Positions 38,757 to 47,886 of a stretch of DNA of 64,000 bases are shown one piece after another. The DNA lies in the NCBI RefSeq assembly GCF_031729055.1, contig NZ_JAVMIP010000002.1, positions 124,001-188,000 on the forward strand, given 5' to 3'. This DNA is from Pseudocalidococcus azoricus BACA0444. GTDB taxonomy: Bacteria; Cyanobacteriota; Cyanobacteriia; Thermosynechococcales; Thermosynechococcaceae. The position numbers were made by a program, and so were the translations under genes. Position 1 is the stretch's first letter, and the number at the start of each line of letters is the position of its first letter. Below the pieces are notes generated by a model. The model searched no databases, was not told where the DNA came from, and saw only the letters and a program-made list of their open reading frames with translations.

Positions 38757-39212
38757 TTAAGGGGAATTTTCCTGACGTAGTTCTTGGCGCAATTGCATCA
38801 ATAACCGCCCCAGATGATTCAACCCTTGACCATTGGCCCCACAGCCCCAAAAACTATCCACAGGGGAATTTTCTACTAAATATTCGTCGCCGGTTCCAAG
38901 CAAAACCCCTTGAATATCGGCATGGGCCTGAAACTTTGCTTTGATGGCCGCATACATCACCTCTAGCTTGACCTGTTCCCAATCGGGCCGGAGGGGGTGG
39001 CGGGGATCTCGGCCAATTTGGGCTGCTTCACCGGGAGTTGGGGCTAATTGAATCTTTTGGGATAGATAGGCGTGGCCGGTATTGATAAACTTTTGGGACT
39101 GGTAATAATGCTCTGCGGTTGGCCAGTAAATACCGCCTAAGTTAAAGCCATGTCGAGAAAAATTAGAGAAACAGCCATAGGGATGATCAATGTGATAAAA
39201 ATAAATCGTCAT
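38757..39212 (-). CDS. NADAR family (YbiA-like) protein
   Basis: This 151-aa protein matches the NADAR/YbiA family: FYHIDHPYGCFSNFSRHGF, WPTAEHYYQSQKF, and the C-terminal LVENSPVDSFWGCGANGQGLN with LGRLLMQLR. Family members are N-glycosidases acting on riboflavin-pathway intermediates or removing ADP-ribose from guanine. The ATG at 39212 gives the conserved start MTIYFYH. The following cca gene is 6 bp away, so the two are cotranscribed. Confidence 0.92.
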   Translation of the reverse strand: MTIYFYHIDHPYGCFSNFSRHGFNLGGIYWPTAEHYYQSQKFINTGHAYLSQKIQLAPTPGEAAQIGRDPRHPLRPDWEQVKLEVMYAAIKAKFQAHADIQGVLLGTGDEYLVENSPVDSFWGCGANGQGLNHLGRLLMQLRQELRQENSP

Positions 39213-39613
39213 TAGATAGTTTTCGGCTGTCGGGCCAGGCCTGGGCAAAGCAGTCTCTCACCCTCATATCCTAAATTGCTTTGGCCGTAATCTCCATAGC
39301 TGACTCTCAACCCGAGCTTAGTAAGGCCAGACCTGAGTGATTTCTTAGAGGATTTACCAACTTTCTGCAGATGCTTGAGCAGTTGTCGTCATTGGCCTGG
39401 AGATTTTGTCTGGACTTCCTTAGAGAGGATTCGATACCAGACTGGTACAGCTACAAACCTCAAGTAACCTATTTCAGAAAGATTTAAGAGTGTGGTGCTG
39501 CAAATGGATACTAAAAGTGCTTTATCATGTATCTAATAAAAGATTTACTTTGTTATGCCGACACCAAAAACGCTGTATTCTAAGAATTAAGAACTATCGT
39601 GATATAAAGCTTA
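39213..39613. other. AT-rich spacer before the toxin-like pair
   Basis: About 400 bp become visibly AT-rich toward the right end. I see no credible gene, tRNA or inverted repeat. The composition shift marks the left border of the 39.5-40.6 kb accessory island. Confidence 0.45.
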
Positions 39614-40009
39614 TTGGTTCTAAGTTTCGATATTCTAATTGAATCAACCAAGAGTTTCGAGAAAGATATTAGCAAGCTGGATGGGAATGAAAGAACTATT
39701 ACGATCAAGAAAATAAACGAATGCACTAGTCTATTTCTCAATGATAAGTCTGTGATGTATCGGAAGTTACGGCGTATTCATCCCTGGCTGGTTATGAGTC
39801 GCTATGATTTATCTCTTTACGCATTGAGAGTTATGCGGAAATTCATAGTTATTCTTACTATTGACGAAGACCCAATTTTTGGGCAAGTAATTTTTACTCT
39901 TTTTCGAGTTGTTAAACATGATGATTTTGGCAAAGCCTGTCAGGATATTGCACAATCTCTATATCAACAGGTAGTTCATGACGATCTAGATATTGCCCAA
40001 GTTTCATAA
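39614..40009 (+). CDS. Toxin-like (RelE/HigB-flavoured) hypothetical protein
   Basis: This 131-aa protein includes KSFEKDISKL near the N-terminus and a beta-rich end LRVMRKFIVILTIDEDPIFG followed by FRVVKHDDF. The pattern resembles RelE/HigB-type mRNA interferases, and a cyanobacterial family with this motif exists in memory, but no catalytic residues can be assigned. TTG at 39614 is assumed as start and no ATG precedes the conserved region. The gene is AT-rich and paired with the 111-aa gene 8 bp downstream. Confidence 0.62.
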   Translation: MVLSFDILIESTKSFEKDISKLDGNERTITIKKINECTSLFLNDKSVMYRKLRRIHPWLVMSRYDLSLYALRVMRKFIVILTIDEDPIFGQVIFTLFRVVKHDDFGKACQDIAQSLYQQVVHDDLDIAQVS

Positions 40010-40017
40010 TATCTGTT

Positions 40018-40353
40018 ATGGCTCAAACCTTAACTTTTTGTGATGAATATGGAATTATTTATCAAGTAATGAGAATTTTGCCCAGTGATCAATTAAAAAT
40101 CAGATTTGTTGAGGCATTGGCTGAACTCGAAGATCATGAATGTCATAGAAAAAGAACTTTTCCAAAGACAAGGCTGCATAAGATTAAAGGGATAAAACAG
40201 GCGATCTATCGGGCGGATATTGACAAAATATCAGGTTGGCGTATTCATATTCAATATCTAAATGGAAAAAATTATCTCAAAGATATTATTGAAGGACAAA
40301 AACATGATGATGTACTTGATATAATCAAATCTAAAAAAGGACGTTATGATTAA
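40018..40353 (+). CDS. Partner of the toxin-like gene, hypothetical protein
   Basis: This 111-aa protein has a basic middle (RKRTFPKTRLHKIKGIKQ) and a conserved-looking end with AIYRADIDKISGWRIHIQY and IIEGQKHDDVLDIIKSKKGR. It also looks RelE-like in the second half, rather than like a DNA-binding antitoxin. It begins 8 bp after its neighbour. Function unknown; the pairing is the main clue. Confidence 0.65.
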   Translation: MAQTLTFCDEYGIIYQVMRILPSDQLKIRFVEALAELEDHECHRKRTFPKTRLHKIKGIKQAIYRADIDKISGWRIHIQYLNGKNYLKDIIEGQKHDDVLDIIKSKKGRYD

Positions 40354-40644
40354 AGAAGATGAAAATGAAATTTACATATTCTGTAAAGTAACCAACTTTA
40401 GGGGTAATAATTGACTCGTTTTTTCTAAGTAATGTCAATTTTTTACAGACATAACTCCTCCTTTAAGAATTAGATCTGCATTTAAGCCCCTTACCAGAAT
40501 CAAGAGATGCTCATAGCACTTTCGGTATCCATGTGAAACAGTCAATCCTTTACTAGATAGAATATACAGAAATTGAATGCGTACCAGTCCAAGCGAGGAT
40601 CGTCATATCCTACAAAAACAACAGAATGAAAGGAGGAATGTTTT

Positions 40645-41886
40645 TTAGGTTCCTAGGGGCCTCGGTTCTGGATTCGGAAGTTTTAAGGTAATTAAGCCTG
40701 CCACCAAAACAAATACCAACGATACCCATAAACAACCTCCCAGGCCCGCCGTCTGATACACCCAACCCGAGAGGACAGTCCCCAATAGTCTCCCTCCAGA
40801 ATTGGCCATGTAATAAAAGCCGACATTCAGGGCCACCTTGTCATCGTCTGTAAAGGCTAATACGAGATAGGAATGGACTGCTGAATTAAAGGCAAAAATC
40901 ACGCCAAAGACTAACAGCCCAACAATAATCACAAGATTGGGGTTCAGAGCCGTTTCTAAGGCCATGGCAATCAATCCGGGGATGGCGGTTAAGGTAAATG
41001 TCCAAAAGCGAATCGTGGCTGCTTGGGGGGCCTGGCCCTGGTTAAACCGATTGAGTAAGGTGGGGGCAAAGGACTGCACCAGGCCATAGCCAATCACCCA
41101 AATCGCTAAAAAGCCCCCGACTTGATAGAACGACCAACCCAAGACACTCCGCAAAAAAACAGGCAGGCCGACCACAAACCAAACATCCCGGGCCCCAAAC
41201 AGAAAAAACCGGGCGGCCGAAAGAATGTTAATCTCCTTACTTTTAGAAAACAATTGTTGGAACTTCACTTTGGCTTTGATTTTCCCCATCCCCGCTGGCA
41301 ATAACAGCCCCGTCAAGAGGACAATCGCCAAGCCCGCCGCCATGATCCAGAGGGACTGTTGAAACCCCACCCAGCCCAGCAACAAGGCCCCGACAAAGAA
41401 CCCCACCCCCTTGAGGGCATTTTTCGATCCCGTCAGAATCGCCACCCACTTGAATAATTGACTCTGGGCCGTTTGGGGAACGACTAAGCGAATTGCACTT
41501 TTAGAACTCATTTTCGTCAGATCCTTAGCAATCCCCGAAAAGGCCTGGGCCACCATCACATAGGGGACTGCAAAGGCGATGGGCCAACTCGGTTCGAGGG
41601 GGGACAACATCACCAAGGAGACAATCTGGAGGGCAATGCCGCTGTAGAGGGTGAGTTTCAATCCAAATTGGGAGCCAATCCAACCCCCGAGAAAGTTAGT
41701 GATGATGCCAAAGATTTCATAAAATAAAAATAATAGGGCAATATCGAGGGGAGAATAGCCAATTTGGTTGAAATAGAGGAGCACCAACATCCGTAAGGCC
41801 CCGTCAGTAATCGTGAAGCCCCAGTAGGCCACCGTCACCAGCACATAATTGCGGAGATTAGCCACCCCTGTTTTAGCTGCTCCCAT
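40645..41886 (-). CDS. arsJ: Organoarsenical efflux MFS transporter ArsJ
   Basis: This 413-aa MFS transporter has about 12 membrane segments and the ArsJ-like N-terminus NYVLVTVAYWGFTITDGALR followed by YSPLDIALLFLFYEIFGI. ArsJ exports 1-arseno-3-phosphoglycerate made by a GAPDH that uses arsenate. The usual partner gap gene is not adjacent here. The ATG at 41886 is preferred to a preceding GTG. Confidence 0.88.
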   Translation of the reverse strand: MGAAKTGVANLRNYVLVTVAYWGFTITDGALRMLVLLYFNQIGYSPLDIALLFLFYEIFGIITNFLGGWIGSQFGLKLTLYSGIALQIVSLVMLSPLEPSWPIAFAVPYVMVAQAFSGIAKDLTKMSSKSAIRLVVPQTAQSQLFKWVAILTGSKNALKGVGFFVGALLLGWVGFQQSLWIMAAGLAIVLLTGLLLPAGMGKIKAKVKFQQLFSKSKEINILSAARFFLFGARDVWFVVGLPVFLRSVLGWSFYQVGGFLAIWVIGYGLVQSFAPTLLNRFNQGQAPQAATIRFWTFTLTAIPGLIAMALETALNPNLVIIVGLLVFGVIFAFNSAVHSYLVLAFTDDDKVALNVGFYYMANSGGRLLGTVLSGWVYQTAGLGGCLWVSLVFVLVAGLITLKLPNPEPRPLGT

Positions 41887-42162
41887 CACCTTGCTCCAGA
41901 CTTAGGACTAGAATGGATTGCTCACCTGATACATCCCCAACCCGGCCCAGACAACACCACCCGGCCATCGGCTTAGCCCAGATCTGTGATCCCGAAACCA
42001 CCAGGATATTGGCAAAACAAATCAAATTTTATTGATATATACTAACCTAAAAAATCCTAGTCCCATGTATGGAAGTTAACATTGCCCCCCCGGCCTGGTG
42101 TTCGTCCAGCGGATCAGCCCGGAATATTGGGCGGATTTAGAGAGAGCGGGTTGAGGTTAGCC

Positions 42163-43221
42163 CTAAGTTGCAGATCCCAAAATAAACGGCTTCTGACGAA
42201 CTTGGGCAATCAGCCAGCGCAAACTGTGATTACTCAAGACAGAGATTGGCCCCATCAACATCAGGGACTTCACTTCCGCCCGACTAATTTTTACCGTACC
42301 GCCCGACTCCAGCATCGCCGTAGATTGGGTAATATCTCGCAGGGTGGCATAGGCAAATAACAGGGGCAGGACACAAAACAACCGAATTGGGACGGCGGCT
42401 TTGGGGACTGAGAGGAGGTATTCCTGGGCTTCATCTAAGTCATGCCAGGCCAGGGCAACTAATTCTTTAATGGCAGCATGATTATTTGGTTTTAGCTCAG
42501 GGCTGAGGAGCAATTGATGACCACTACCTTGGGCCGCAAGGGACTGTTCAGGGATATAGATCGAGTTTTCATGTTCCGCGTCCCAGGCAATATCTTTAAG
42601 AATATTCACGGTCTGGAGGGCTTCCCCAAAGGCCCCACAGCGTTTTAAGAGAATTTGATATTCATCTTGCCCAATGGAAAAAGAATGTTCATGCCACAAA
42701 TCGGTGAGGAGGTAGCCCACGGTTCCGGCCACGTAATAGCAATATTCTTTATATTCATCCAGGGTTTTAATCCGAATCCCCGTGGGATAGAGATTGACAA
42801 ACTTCTTCATCCCATGGACCATCTCACTCACCCAGCGTTGGACGTGCTGTTGGGAGGTTACAGGCAAGGTGCGAAACAGGGTAAACACCAGGCCGGTGTT
42901 GGCAACTAACCGAATGTGGGCCGCTTCCCCTTCTAAGTTTTGGGCAATTCGGCCGTAGTTGTCCGCTAAATGAGGACTATCAAAGCACTCCAGTAAGTCA
43001 TCTAAGAGGAGGGTTTTTGTGGCAATGCTGGCAACGGGATCATCTTCGACCGTATCGGCAATCCGACAAATTAAATAGGCAATTAAAACCGCCCGCCCCA
43101 AGGTTCCTGGTAAGAAGCGAATACTCAAGGCAAAGGTACGAGAGACTTCCGGCAAAATCTCCTGACAGAACCGCTCGGCTGCCCGCACATTAACTGGAGA
43201 TTCCAATGCCATCTGAACCAT
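42163..43221 (-). CDS. Squalene/phytoene synthase family protein, probably squalene synthase
   Basis: This 352-aa trans-isoprenyl diphosphate head-to-head synthase has the first Asp motif DTVEDD (56-61), YCYYVAGTVGYLLTDLW and the second motif region LQTVNILKDIAWD. DTVEDD and the 352-aa length fit squalene synthase better than CrtB, whose usual motif is DELVD. The divergent HpnG-like gene supports a hopanoid role (inferred). Phytoene synthase remains possible. Confidence 0.82.
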   Translation of the reverse strand: MVQMALESPVNVRAAERFCQEILPEVSRTFALSIRFLPGTLGRAVLIAYLICRIADTVEDDPVASIATKTLLLDDLLECFDSPHLADNYGRIAQNLEGEAAHIRLVANTGLVFTLFRTLPVTSQQHVQRWVSEMVHGMKKFVNLYPTGIRIKTLDEYKEYCYYVAGTVGYLLTDLWHEHSFSIGQDEYQILLKRCGAFGEALQTVNILKDIAWDAEHENSIYIPEQSLAAQGSGHQLLLSPELKPNNHAAIKELVALAWHDLDEAQEYLLSVPKAAVPIRLFCVLPLLFAYATLRDITQSTAMLESGGTVKISRAEVKSLMLMGPISVLSNHSLRWLIAQVRQKPFILGSAT

Positions 43222-43448
43222 AAGGTTTAACTCCTACACACAAATTTATATAGCCTTGGGGACAACTATATTAAGTAAAATTAACAGATACCATAAACCT
43301 TGCCGCTAATCTAGTAAAGTCCCGGTTGGAGAGTGGAAATTAAGCCCCTCTACAGATCCTCTACTGCCCGACTGGGCCGAGTTTAAGGGTTGTTTTACCC
43401 CCATAATGGCGATAACTTGGTTCACACCACTTTACCGAACTTTTTTCT

Positions 43449-44183
43449 GTGACAAATTTAGACTCGGCCAGTTTTTCAAGCGGCAACCTACCCCCCCAAC
43501 AGTTTGCGATTCTTGTTCCCCAGGGGCAAGAACACCAGGCCATTGTCAAGGGTCTGAAGCAAGTGCCAAGGAACTTGATCCAGCTTATCCCGATTCCTTT
43601 GGGTGTATTGGCGGTGCAAGCATTCCTAGAGCAATGGCAACCCAGCCCGGAAATTCACGGCATTTTGGTGATCGGCTTGGCCGGGGCATTATCGCACACC
43701 TTAAGCCTGGGGCAAGTGGTGGTCTATGAATCTTGTATTGGTGATAGGGGGAGAGTGACTTGTGACCCGGCCTGGAGGCAATACCTGAGTCAATATTTGG
43801 AAGCGCCTTTAGTCAAAGCCTTTACCAGCCCAGAATTAGTCGCCACCGCCCAGGCCAAGGCCGCATTACACCAAAAAACCGGGGCTGATGTGGTGGATAT
43901 GGAAGGGGGGCCAATTCTGGACTATGGCGCGAGCTTAAATCTGCCCGTGGCGATGGTGCGGGTCATTTCTGATACGGCGACCCAGGATTTACCAAATTTA
44001 TCCCAGGCCATTGGGGGCGATGGCTCTCTTAATCCCCTATTACTCACCTGGGCCTTTCTCCAAAAACCCATTGCGGCTGGACATCTAATTACTGGCTCAT
44101 TGCGGGGCCTGGGAAAATTAGAAAAAGTTGGGCAAGCTCTTGCCAGGGAGCGATCAGGGTTCCTGGTTCGGCCTACAGTCTGA
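43449..44183 (+). CDS. Nucleoside phosphorylase-fold protein, HpnG-like
   Basis: This 244-aa protein belongs to the phosphorylase superfamily: GILVIGLAGALSHTLSLGQV, then VVDMEGGPILDYGA with the ribose-binding Glu. HpnG-type members remove adenine from adenosylhopane. The placement divergent from a squalene synthase-like gene favours HpnG, but MTA/SAH or futalosine nucleosidase activity cannot be excluded. GTG at 43449 is the likely start. Confidence 0.75.
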   Translation: MTNLDSASFSSGNLPPQQFAILVPQGQEHQAIVKGLKQVPRNLIQLIPIPLGVLAVQAFLEQWQPSPEIHGILVIGLAGALSHTLSLGQVVVYESCIGDRGRVTCDPAWRQYLSQYLEAPLVKAFTSPELVATAQAKAALHQKTGADVVDMEGGPILDYGASLNLPVAMVRVISDTATQDLPNLSQAIGGDGSLNPLLLTWAFLQKPIAAGHLITGSLRGLGKLEKVGQALARERSGFLVRPTV

Positions 44184-44441
44184 CTCGCTTCAGGGCACTT
44201 GACGTAAATCTAGGCTGTAGCTCATGACGGTCGTGGAAGACTAGCAACAACAGTTGAGTTTATCGCTTTTGTCTTTCCATGGTCTCACTATTAACTGGAA
44301 TGACTGTAGTTCCTGATTTCAGTTGAGTTACAGACGTACTCTTGAATCAATCTTTGAACAGTAAACAATAACATCAGTCTGGCAACATTACAACATTAAA
44401 AGAGCAATTAATTGATGATCCAGCCATCACCACATCTCCTT

Positions 44442-44545
44442 GAGAGCGACTCACTGAGGACTCTTATGGGAACCAGTCAGGAAATGCTCTATGGGCAGTC
44501 TTTTTAAGATTTCTACTCTCTTAGAATAATCTGCGTAACGCTATA
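44442..44545 (-). mobile_element. MITE copy 3, inverted, ~104 bp
   Basis: On the minus strand it begins TATAGCGTTACGCAGATTAT at 44545 and aligns with copy 1 through AAGAGAGTAGAA, TTAAAAAGAC and GAGCATTTCCTGA. It ends in a degenerate TGAGTCGCTCTC near 44442. It occupies the middle of the 460-bp spacer between the HpnG-like and NIL-domain genes, which otherwise shows nothing recognisable. Confidence 0.72.
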
Positions 44546-44648
44546 GGAACTCGTTCAAGGCTTTCTGAATCAGGCTGTTAAAGTTGCATAGGAACGTAGC
44601 TCCTAGATATTAATCAACCAGGCCGGTGATGATCATTGACCGACTCCA

Positions 44649-44948
44649 TTACCAACCATCAATATCTGTCTCGGGTATGATTTCTAGATTGAGATCATTG
44701 AGATAGCTAAGGGCGTTGTCAATTTGGGTTGCTTTTCCGGTCAGTTCTAAATCAAACCAGCCATCTTCCCGAGAGTTGGGAGCCAGCAATGCCCCTTTGA
44801 TATTGATCGTGAGTTGGAACTTGACAATTAACTCGCAAATCACCGGATCAGATACATAGTTTTTATCAATCCTAACCCGAATGTGTTTTTGGGTTAATCG
44901 CTCCTCTCCTAAGGGTAAATCTTCAGCTTCCAGGGGAAATGTAGTCAT
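44649..44948 (-). CDS. NIL-domain protein of the sulfate operon
   Basis: This 99-aa ferredoxin-like-fold protein resembles the NIL domain that follows MetN ATPases and binds small sulfur amino acids. Visible features are HIRVRIDKNYVSDPVICELI and INIKGALLAPNSREDGWFDL. It is the last gene after sbpA-cysT-cysW (48 bp gap), where a stand-alone sulfur-responsive regulator would make sense (inferred). Confidence 0.82.
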   Translation of the reverse strand: MTTFPLEAEDLPLGEERLTQKHIRVRIDKNYVSDPVICELIVKFQLTINIKGALLAPNSREDGWFDLELTGKATQIDNALSYLNDLNLEIIPETDIDGW

Positions 44949-44996
44949 AAAATTTCTTCCTTCTGCTTATGATGAATGGGCTTAAAACTATCAAGA

Positions 44997-45845
44997 TTAC
45001 TCAACCTCCTTAATTCTAGTCCGTCGCTCTAGAAGTTCTTGTACCACCAACGTAAACACAGCCAATAGTCCCAAAATTACCGCCGCCCCATAGGCACTTT
45101 CAGTCTGGTAGTTTTTGTAAGCTTCTTCAACAAAGAGTGGTAAACTTTGGGTTTTCCCAGCAATATTTCCGGAGACAACGGCCACCGCCCCAAATTCTCC
45201 CATCGCCCGGGCATTGGTTAACAAAACCCCATAGAGCAAGCCCCAGCGAATATTTGGGAGGGTGACTCGCCAAAAGGTTTGCCATTCATTAGCACCGAGA
45301 ATTTTGGCGGCTTCCTCCTGCTCAGGCCCCACTTCTTCTAAGACCGGGATGACTTCTCGGGCCACGAATGGCAGGCTAACGAAGATTGTGGCTAAGACCA
45401 TGCCCGGAAAGGCAAACACCACTTGGATGTTGTGATCCAGTAACCAGGGACCGAGCCACCCGACCCGACCATAAACCAACACAATCATTAACCCCGCAAC
45501 AACTGGGGAGATTGAAAAGGGAAGATCAATAATACTAAGGATGAGTGTCCGGCCGGGAAAGCGTTTCCGAGCTAAGGCCCAAGCTGCACAGAGGCCAAAA
45601 AACGTATTCACGGGCACGGCAATTAAAGCCAGGCTGATTGTGAGGCCAACGGCCACTTGGAAATCATGGAGCTTCAATGTGTCCACAAAAGGGCCAAAGC
45701 CTTTGCTAAAGGCCTGGTAAAAAACATTAGCCGCTGGAATCAATAGGACTAAAGCTACATAGCCCACGGCAATCAGAATTAAGACAATCGGCACCCAGGA
45801 TTTGCGTTGGGAGTTGGGTGAACTAACCGGCTTATTTGATGACAT
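44997..45845 (-). CDS. cysW: Sulfate ABC transporter permease CysW
   Basis: This 282-aa permease has six membrane segments and the coupling loop EEAAKILGANEWQTFWRVTL. It forms a heterodimer with CysT to import sulfate or thiosulfate. Its start overlaps the cysT end by 14 nt. Confidence 0.93.
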   Translation of the reverse strand: MSSNKPVSSPNSQRKSWVPIVLILIAVGYVALVLLIPAANVFYQAFSKGFGPFVDTLKLHDFQVAVGLTISLALIAVPVNTFFGLCAAWALARKRFPGRTLILSIIDLPFSISPVVAGLMIVLVYGRVGWLGPWLLDHNIQVVFAFPGMVLATIFVSLPFVAREVIPVLEEVGPEQEEAAKILGANEWQTFWRVTLPNIRWGLLYGVLLTNARAMGEFGAVAVVSGNIAGKTQSLPLFVEEAYKNYQTESAYGAAVILGLLAVFTLVVQELLERRTRIKEVE

Positions 45846-46716
45846 AGCGTTGCCCCCAGGCCTGGATAAAGTTAATCACAAACAATAAAAGTAAGGACAA
45901 TAGCAACATGACGGTGCCAATAATCGTTGCCCCCGTATAGTCATAGGCTTCTAGATTTTGAAAGACCAAAACTGGCGCAATCAGATCCTTAAAGGGAATG
46001 TTGGAGGAAATAATCACCGTTGAGCCATATTCCCCCACGGCCCGCGAAAAACCTAGGGCAATCCCCGTTAAAATTGCTGGTAAAATCGGAGGTAGTAAAA
46101 CTCGCCAAAAGGTCTGCCACTGACTTGCCCCTAAACACCAAGCTGCCTCCTCTAATTCCTTTTCGATTTCTCCTAAAACAGGCTGCACGGTGCGGACGAC
46201 AAAGGGTAAGGAAATAAATACCATCGCGATCCCCACCCCCAAGCGGGTAAAGGAAATCTGAATTCCAAAGGGGGCAAACATTGACCCAATCCAGCCATTG
46301 TTGCTATAGACTGTTGCCAAGGTTAAACCCGCAACCGCAGTGGGCAAGGCAAAGGGCAAGTCAATCACCCCTTCCAAAAATCGCTTACCTGGAAATGTAT
46401 ACCGAATCAAAACCCAAGCAATGAGTGTTCCAAACAGGCCATTGATCACCGCTGCAATAAAAGCCGTGACAAAGGTGACATCGTAGGTTGAAAGCGCAAT
46501 TGGACTGGTCGCCACTTCCCAAAACTTGCCTGGCCCTTCCTGAATTGCTTTCAAGAGCATCAAAACGGTCGGGATCAGGAGCATTACCGCGAGATAGCCC
46601 CAAGTGACTCGCCAAGTCCAATGCAAATGCCAGAGCTTAGAAAGCCAGTTTTGAGATTTTGCTCGACTACCGGGGAGCGGTTGTGTCGGTGGAATGGGAG
46701 TCGTAGTGGTTGTCAT
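45832..46716 (-). CDS. cysT: Sulfate ABC transporter permease CysT
   Basis: This 294-aa permease has six to seven membrane segments and the loop EEAAWCLGASQWQTFWRVLL, paralogous to CysW. A Pro/Thr-rich cytosolic leader precedes the first helix. It lies 114 bp after sbpA and overlaps cysW. No cysA ATPase gene follows, so the ATPase must be encoded elsewhere. Confidence 0.93.
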   Translation of the reverse strand: MTTTTTPIPPTQPLPGSRAKSQNWLSKLWHLHWTWRVTWGYLAVMLLIPTVLMLLKAIQEGPGKFWEVATSPIALSTYDVTFVTAFIAAVINGLFGTLIAWVLIRYTFPGKRFLEGVIDLPFALPTAVAGLTLATVYSNNGWIGSMFAPFGIQISFTRLGVGIAMVFISLPFVVRTVQPVLGEIEKELEEAAWCLGASQWQTFWRVLLPPILPAILTGIALGFSRAVGEYGSTVIISSNIPFKDLIAPVLVFQNLEAYDYTGATIIGTVMLLLSLLLLFVINFIQAWGQRYVIK

Positions 46717-46830
46717 AAGCCTGAGTTAGTTGAGAGCTAGTGGGGGAATGAATCGAACAATCTCAGGAGCAGACGAGATGAATTTAGTAAAATTCCAGGT
46801 CGCCCATCTACTCCCCTCAGAATCTAATTT

Positions 46831-47886
46831 CTACTTAGTGTAAATTTGATCAAAAATCGCTCCATCCGCAAAGAATTCTTGGTTAACTTTTGACCAACCG
46901 CCTAAATCTTGCACGGTAAATAGAGTTTTGATGGTCGGAAACTGGCTGGCGAATTCCTTCTCAACGCCTGAATCAACGGAACGAAACCCAACTTTAGCAA
47001 ATTCTTTCTGGGCCTCTGGTGTGTAGAGAAATTCCACAAACGCCTTGGCCACTGCCTGTGTTCCATGTTTCTCAACATTTTTGTCAACCACCGCGACCGG
47101 ATTATCAATTGAGATATTGACATCAGGAATGATATAGGTCAGGTTTTCATTATTTAAATTCGCTAAGATGACCTCGTTTTCATAGTTCAGGAGGGCATCT
47201 CCCTGACCCTGCTTGGCAAAAACATCTGTAGATTCGCGTGCATCCTTAGCCAGAACAGGAACATTTTTATAGGCAGCCGCCACAAATTCCTTCGCCTGTT
47301 CAGGTGTACCCCCCGTCTGAGTTTTTGCGCCCCAAAGAGCCAGGAAATTCCAACGCGCCCCACCGGATGTTTTTGGGTTAGCGGTAATAAAGGTATTTCC
47401 CGGTTTAGTCAAATCTGCCCAGGTTTTAATGCCTTTGGGGTTGCCATTACGGGTGATAATTGCTGCTACAGATTTCGAGACAATGCCATTATTCGGGGCT
47501 TTTGTGGCCCATTCAGGACTGGTTAAACCCGCTTCGGCAATTTTATCCACATCGGTTGCCAGGGCTAGATGCACCACGTCGGCTTCTAAACCGTCAATCA
47601 CGGCTCGAGTCTGACTGCCAGAACCGCCATAGCTCTGCTTGAAGATCACGTTTTGATTATGTTCTTTCTGCCATTTCTCTTTGAACAGGGGAATGATTGC
47701 ATCGTGGGCAGCTTTGGTCACCGCGAACGAAACTAGGGTAATTTCAGCATCGGGTTTCGCTTCAGTGGCTGTTCCGCCTCCTTGGGGAGAATCACTCGGG
47801 CCACAGGCAGCAACTAGCCCCGTTAAGCTGACTCCAGCAATAAATAGTGCCACCCACCGCTTTAGCTTTCGCCCAAAACCGAACAT
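46831..47886 (-). CDS. sbpA: Sulfate-binding protein
   Basis: This 351-aa periplasmic binding protein has a signal peptide with lipobox-like LVAAC (Cys28). Family landmarks are FKQSYGGSGSQTRAVIDGLE, NPKTSGGARWNFLALWGA, and NYENEVILA. It delivers sulfate to CysTW. It is the first gene of the operon. A CysB/CysR site was not recognised upstream. Confidence 0.95.
   Translation of the reverse strand: MFGFGRKLKRWVALFIAGVSLTGLVAACGPSDSPQGGGTATEAKPDAEITLVSFAVTKAAHDAIIPLFKEKWQKEHNQNVIFKQSYGGSGSQTRAVIDGLEADVVHLALATDVDKIAEAGLTSPEWATKAPNNGIVSKSVAAIITRNGNPKGIKTWADLTKPGNTFITANPKTSGGARWNFLALWGAKTQTGGTPEQAKEFVAAAYKNVPVLAKDARESTDVFAKQGQGDALLNYENEVILANLNNENLTYIIPDVNISIDNPVAVVDKNVEKHGTQAVAKAFVEFLYTPEAQKEFAKVGFRSVDSGVEKEFASQFPTIKTLFTVQDLGGWSKVNQEFFADGAIFDQIYTK

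Noticed and set aside
39614..40353. CRISPR or phage-defence locus in the AT-rich island
   Set aside because: No regularly spaced repeats and no nuclease, methyltransferase or Cas-like protein are present.
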